Shown here: positions 60,311 through 64,000 of the stretch, piece by piece | How the letters are laid out: each line of letters opens with the position of its first letter | Position numbering within the stretch: the stretch's first letter is position 1 | Origin: Datnioides undecimradiatus | Taxonomy: Eukaryota > Chordata > Actinopteri > Lobotiformes > Datnioididae | Direction: 5' to 3' | Assembly (NCBI GenBank): GCA_008933995.1 | Contig: WARS01002890.1 | Location: 124,001 to 188,000, forward strand | Length of the DNA: 64,000 nucleotides | Position numbers and translations under genes: made by a program | The notes under the pieces: generated by a model | The model's input: the letters and a program-made list of their open reading frames with translations, nothing else | What the model was told of the DNA's origin: nothing | Database searches by the model: none

Positions 60311-60995
60311 GGTAAAAATAAACAAATACATCAAAATAAAAGCAGAATCCGTCTCGTGTGTGTTTGAGAGACGCGGTGAGAAATTGGGAATTGAAGTGGC
60401 ACATCGTGTTTTTAACCCTGCGTAACTCCGAAGCTCCTAACATTCGGAGGAGACGCAGTCTGTGGTAGTTCACATCATATCAGGCGAGTTATGCTTTTAT
60501 TATTATTATTATTATTATTACTGTTCCTGACTGATGATGTTAACTTAAAGGCGTCAATGATGCCACATTTTCGCTGCCAGGGCGCATGTGTGGCACTGCA
60601 ATGTTTGCGCTTTATCGTTGAGCCTCCATTGATTTATTCTAAAAGCAAAAAAAAAAAAAAAAAAAGAGACACAAACTGTTGTTTCCGGTGTGTTTCAGCT
60701 CGATTCAGCAAAGAGCCTCTGTTTTTCTTCTTCAGAGGGGGAAAATGGTGACGGGTGCCGCATCTGTAGGATCAGCATCCTCTCCGTGGAGCCGCTGCGT
60801 AAAAGAAAAAACCAGGTATTTCGCCGCTTTGATTCCGTCGCTGTTGTGCTGCTGCAGCGTGTTAGACGGGCGAACAGGTTTCCATCATGAGCCTGTCCGT
60901 CTCATCCGCTGCCGTGCATACATACAATACAGTGACGCCTCGGCATAATGCAACACAAACCCTCCCATCTCGTGTCTCACGGTGATGCCCTGAAT

Positions 60996-61029
<34 letters not shown>

Positions 61030-64000
61030 CACACACACATGGACTCACCTTGCAGCTTTATATGAAAAATGAAAGGTGTAAATGTGCGTGTTTGTGTGCG
61101 TGTGTGTGTGTGTCTGTGTAATGCATTAAAGATAACACACACTCACACAGACACACACACATGACTGGAGCATAATTGCCTCATGAATGCTAATGCATCA
61201 TGCTAATGCAGAAACACTGCAAACTAACTGCTCCCCTCTGCACCGCTGCCTCATGGGCTCACAGGTGTTGGGCAGCCTTACCTAACTTACTGTGTGTATT
61301 TGCCCTTGTGTGCGTGTGTGTGTGTGTTTGGGCATGCATGTGAGTAGGCGTGTGTGTAGGTGCGTGTTTGTGGATGATATCACCGTGCATATGGTTGCAG
61401 GGCCGGTGTGTGGTTCAGGATGTGTTTTAACCAGGATTTTTAGAGCTGCACACCTACACCTGCCTCACCGGGGTTACTAAAGTGAGGGTGCATTAGTGAA
61501 GCGCTTCCCGTCCTCCATAATTGACACACTTAGAAAATTCTGGTGTGCTGCTTCAGTTGCTGCAGTGTGACCACATAAAACTTTGAGAGTAACGTTTAAA
61601 ATCAGCCTTTAAATGTGAAAAACAACCCTGCGTGTGTAACGTCTGTGTGATTTGACAGTTTTCATCATCGGACAATAATCATTTCCTGTCGTTTATTCGG
61701 TTAAATGTCAGAAAAATGGCCGACACAGTTTCCCAGAGCCCAGGGTGACGTCTTCAAATTGTACCAAAGCTCAAAGATGTTCAGTTTATTATTATACAAG
61801 ACATCATTTTGTATTATGTAATTACTCCTGCTGGACTGCATCACATCCAGATGTGTGTAGTTTGGGCCACAGCTGATTTTCATTTTGTATTAAACTTTTG
61901 ATTATTTCTGCAGTTAATCGATCAATGGCTGACTCTATGAAACGGCAGAAATGCTAATGCTAACGCCTGAGGTAACGACTGAATGCCTGATGAAAACTCG
62001 AAGGTGTTACGTTTATAATCCGATCAAACGGTGCAGATGCATGGAATTATTTACATCGTCGTTGTTTTCGATTAAACAAATAATTGTTTGGTCTATAAGA
62101 TGTTAGAAAATCCTGAAACATGGCCGTCACAGTGTCTCTGAGCGAGCTGGGACCAGATACCTCACACGTCGTCCTGACAGATGATTTAATTGATTATCAG
62201 GTTTGCTGTGGATGAATTGTCTAATAAAGCAACAACAGTTAATGTGTCAGCTGCTCAAAATCAAAGCGCAGAAGCTGCTTCAGAGAGCAGCACACCAACG
62301 TTTACCAAGAGAGTGAGAAGCCTTTGCAGAGGAGGCGAGAGGGAGCGAGCGAGCAGCGAGAACACACAGCGGCCTCCGTAGACCCGACTGCAGTGCAGCC
62401 ACAGGACGCGCTGCACGTCGGAGCGAGGGGCATCGCTGCGATTATGGATGCGTACACCCCTGCGGCCCAACGATCGCACTCTGGAGCTGCTCGTAGCTGC
62501 CTGTGTACGCCCACCTTTGAGCGAAATCAACAAGTTCACGCCCACTCTCTGGGGGCCGTTTGAAAGGCATTCTGGGAAACGCAGGGAATCTCTGAGTGAA
62601 GTGGAAGCAGACGAGAAAAAGTGGGTTTCGCCAAGTTGATGACAAAAGCGTTGCACATCACAGAGGGATGATATAACAGAGTGAGAGTATCTGAGAGACG
62701 GGGGGTTGGTCCTTAAAGCGAGCAGCCCGCTGGTTGTTTCGGGTGATGTTTACCTCACTTTGCAGAGTTCAGTGTCTTGCTGGATGATTTAAAGCTACCG
62801 ATGGGTGACTTTATTCCCGATGTGGTGGAGGAGGTGGATCGTCTGCAGCTTCGCCATCCATCATGGCTGTTTTATGAGTCAGCGGTGATTAATCTGATAG
62901 GTGGCTTTCAGAGCCCCCCCCCCCCCCCCCGGAAATGGGCGTCACACGCAGACAGACGGCCTTGGCTGCACCCCCGGATGTTGGGGGAGATCACCGGCAG
63001 GCTCAGGTGCTGACGTCACCACCGGGGGGGCGTGGGTACACATGGCTGACGGTGTTCTCGGCACACAGCAGCCTTCAGGAACAAACGGTATTGTATTTGT
63101 GCTGCACGGCGACTCGTCTTCCTGGAACTCCTCCACCGCACCGTCGATGTGAGACAGAAATCAAACTGTCGTGTGTGTCCAAACTGCAGCCGAAGCCCGA
63201 ACTCAGCTGCCTCGCGCGGTGACGCGAGGTGACCCGATGCGTGCGGCGTTACTGACTCTGCCAACGACAGTTCAGTTTTTAACGTTTAAATGTTAAATGT
63301 CTCAGGCTGAACTGACCCAGTTTGTCGTCTGGCTTTGATTAAGAGTTTCATTTTGAATCGAAGCAGTTTCATCGGAGCAAACATTTCAACAAACCTAATA
63401 TTGATTATTAAACACCTGACGCTCAAACGTGATTCATGTTCAAGCTGAAATGATCAGTTAATATTGATTACAGGTAAACTAGGGATGGCCACTGAATTGT
63501 CAGACAGAAGATTAGAAACCCAGTGAAGGAGGCTTCGGCCATGTCGTCCACCCCCAGCAAACACCGAGCAGCCCCTCCTTTCTGTTATCTGGTGTCTTCC
63601 CACAACTTCTTTTCCTCGGGAAGACACTTGGCAGCAGCGACTGTTGTTAGAAAACACTGTTTGTTGACTTGCTTTGTCGCTGCCGCTTGCCAGAGTCGCT
63701 CAAACTGGAACTATTTACCGAGCCGTTAGTCACAGCGCTGACACGAGTGCCGCCACCAGAGCTGAGGACGCTCCTCGCTGGACCGACACCTTCCAGTTGG
63801 CTGTGAGGGAGGCGCAGCTCCGTGAGACCCCCCCCCATCCCCCGGCTTCCCTCTGTACGGTCATATTACCCACGGTCAGCAGACGGGACGGCGCGGCAAC
63901 GTCCCACGTCTGCACATACATGACAGCAAAACATTATGTTTCATTTACGCCTCGCGAAGCTGTCACAGAGAAATATGACACCACTGTTTCCACGGAGGGG
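60311..64000. other. Downstream of the putative promoter, no coding exon identified
   Basis: If the promoter at 60 kb is real, this is its first intron. Holds (ATT)n at about 60497-60521, a poly-A run near 60649, (CAG)n at 60996-61028, TG-rich DNA at 61090-61370, C homopolymers at about 62916 and 63830, and moderately GC-rich sequence from 62280. No exon with a recognisable product was seen. Confidence 0.45.
60996..61028 (+). repeat. (CAG)n triplet repeat
   Basis: About ten GCA/CAG units ending at GCATCACACA. Confidence 0.95.

Noticed and set aside
60733..60813. Possible exon with a CRICRISILSVEP-like frame between an AG and a GT
   Set aside because: The Cys pattern does not continue into a RING or other zinc motif and no partner exon was found.
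62770..62910. Frame reading LDDLKLPMGDFIPDVVEEVD
   Set aside because: Looks protein-like over about 45 codons but runs into a C homopolymer, lacks a matching donor and resembles no family I know.

Overview
The window is vertebrate nuclear DNA, almost certainly from a spiny-rayed teleost. Genes are split by GT-AG introns. CA/TG microsatellites are abundant. Repeat types typical of fish are present, including GCTTA-rich foldbacks and GGGATCAATAAAG-type retroelement tails. Conceptual proteins match vertebrate families in exon-sized pieces. There are no operons, CRISPR arrays or phage features. Gene calls rest on exon-by-exon translation with phase-checked splice sites and on recalled family sequences; no database search was run. 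|| Layout: (1) 1.6-4.0 kb, minus strand: a three-exon recoverin gene (192 aa). (2) 4-14.1 kb: gene-poor and rich in dispersed repeats. (3) 14.17-14.66 kb, minus: a small TMEM238-like two-pass membrane protein gene that carries an apparent 1-nt frameshift. (4) 16.5-17.3 kb: a dispersed repeat with about ten copies of a roughly 50-57 bp satellite. (5) 18.58-21.45 kb, plus: ccdc106, six coding exons (346 aa). (6) 23.3-45.7 kb, plus: cnot3, one non-coding and 18 coding exons (934 aa), with a CCAAT/YY1 promoter. Its introns hold CTCF-like sites, minisatellites, triplet repeats and a copy of the repeat seen at 16.5 kb. (7) 45.7-49.1 kb: probable long cnot3 3' UTR, with possible minus-strand splice donors inside it. 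(8) 49-59.8 kb: no recognised gene; repeats, two perfect-stem hairpins and AT-rich blocks with octamer/POU-like motifs. (9) 59.8-60.3 kb: a CCAAT-rich, CpG-rich segment ending in a splice donor, possibly the first exon of a gene lying mostly beyond the window. || The genes do not form one pathway. Recoverin is a photoreceptor calcium sensor, CNOT3 a subunit of the CCR4-NOT deadenylase, CCDC106 a nuclear coiled-coil protein, and TMEM238 proteins are uncharacterised. From memory, CCDC106, TMEM238 and CNOT3 all lie on human 19q13.4, so the grouping looks like conserved synteny. || I found no convincing wholly new gene system. The best leads are the tmem238-like frameshift, a three-copy family of near-palindromic ~246-bp elements, satellite expansion from a dispersed repeat, CTCF-like sites in cnot3 introns, and a frame-neutral 78-nt intron in ccdc106.
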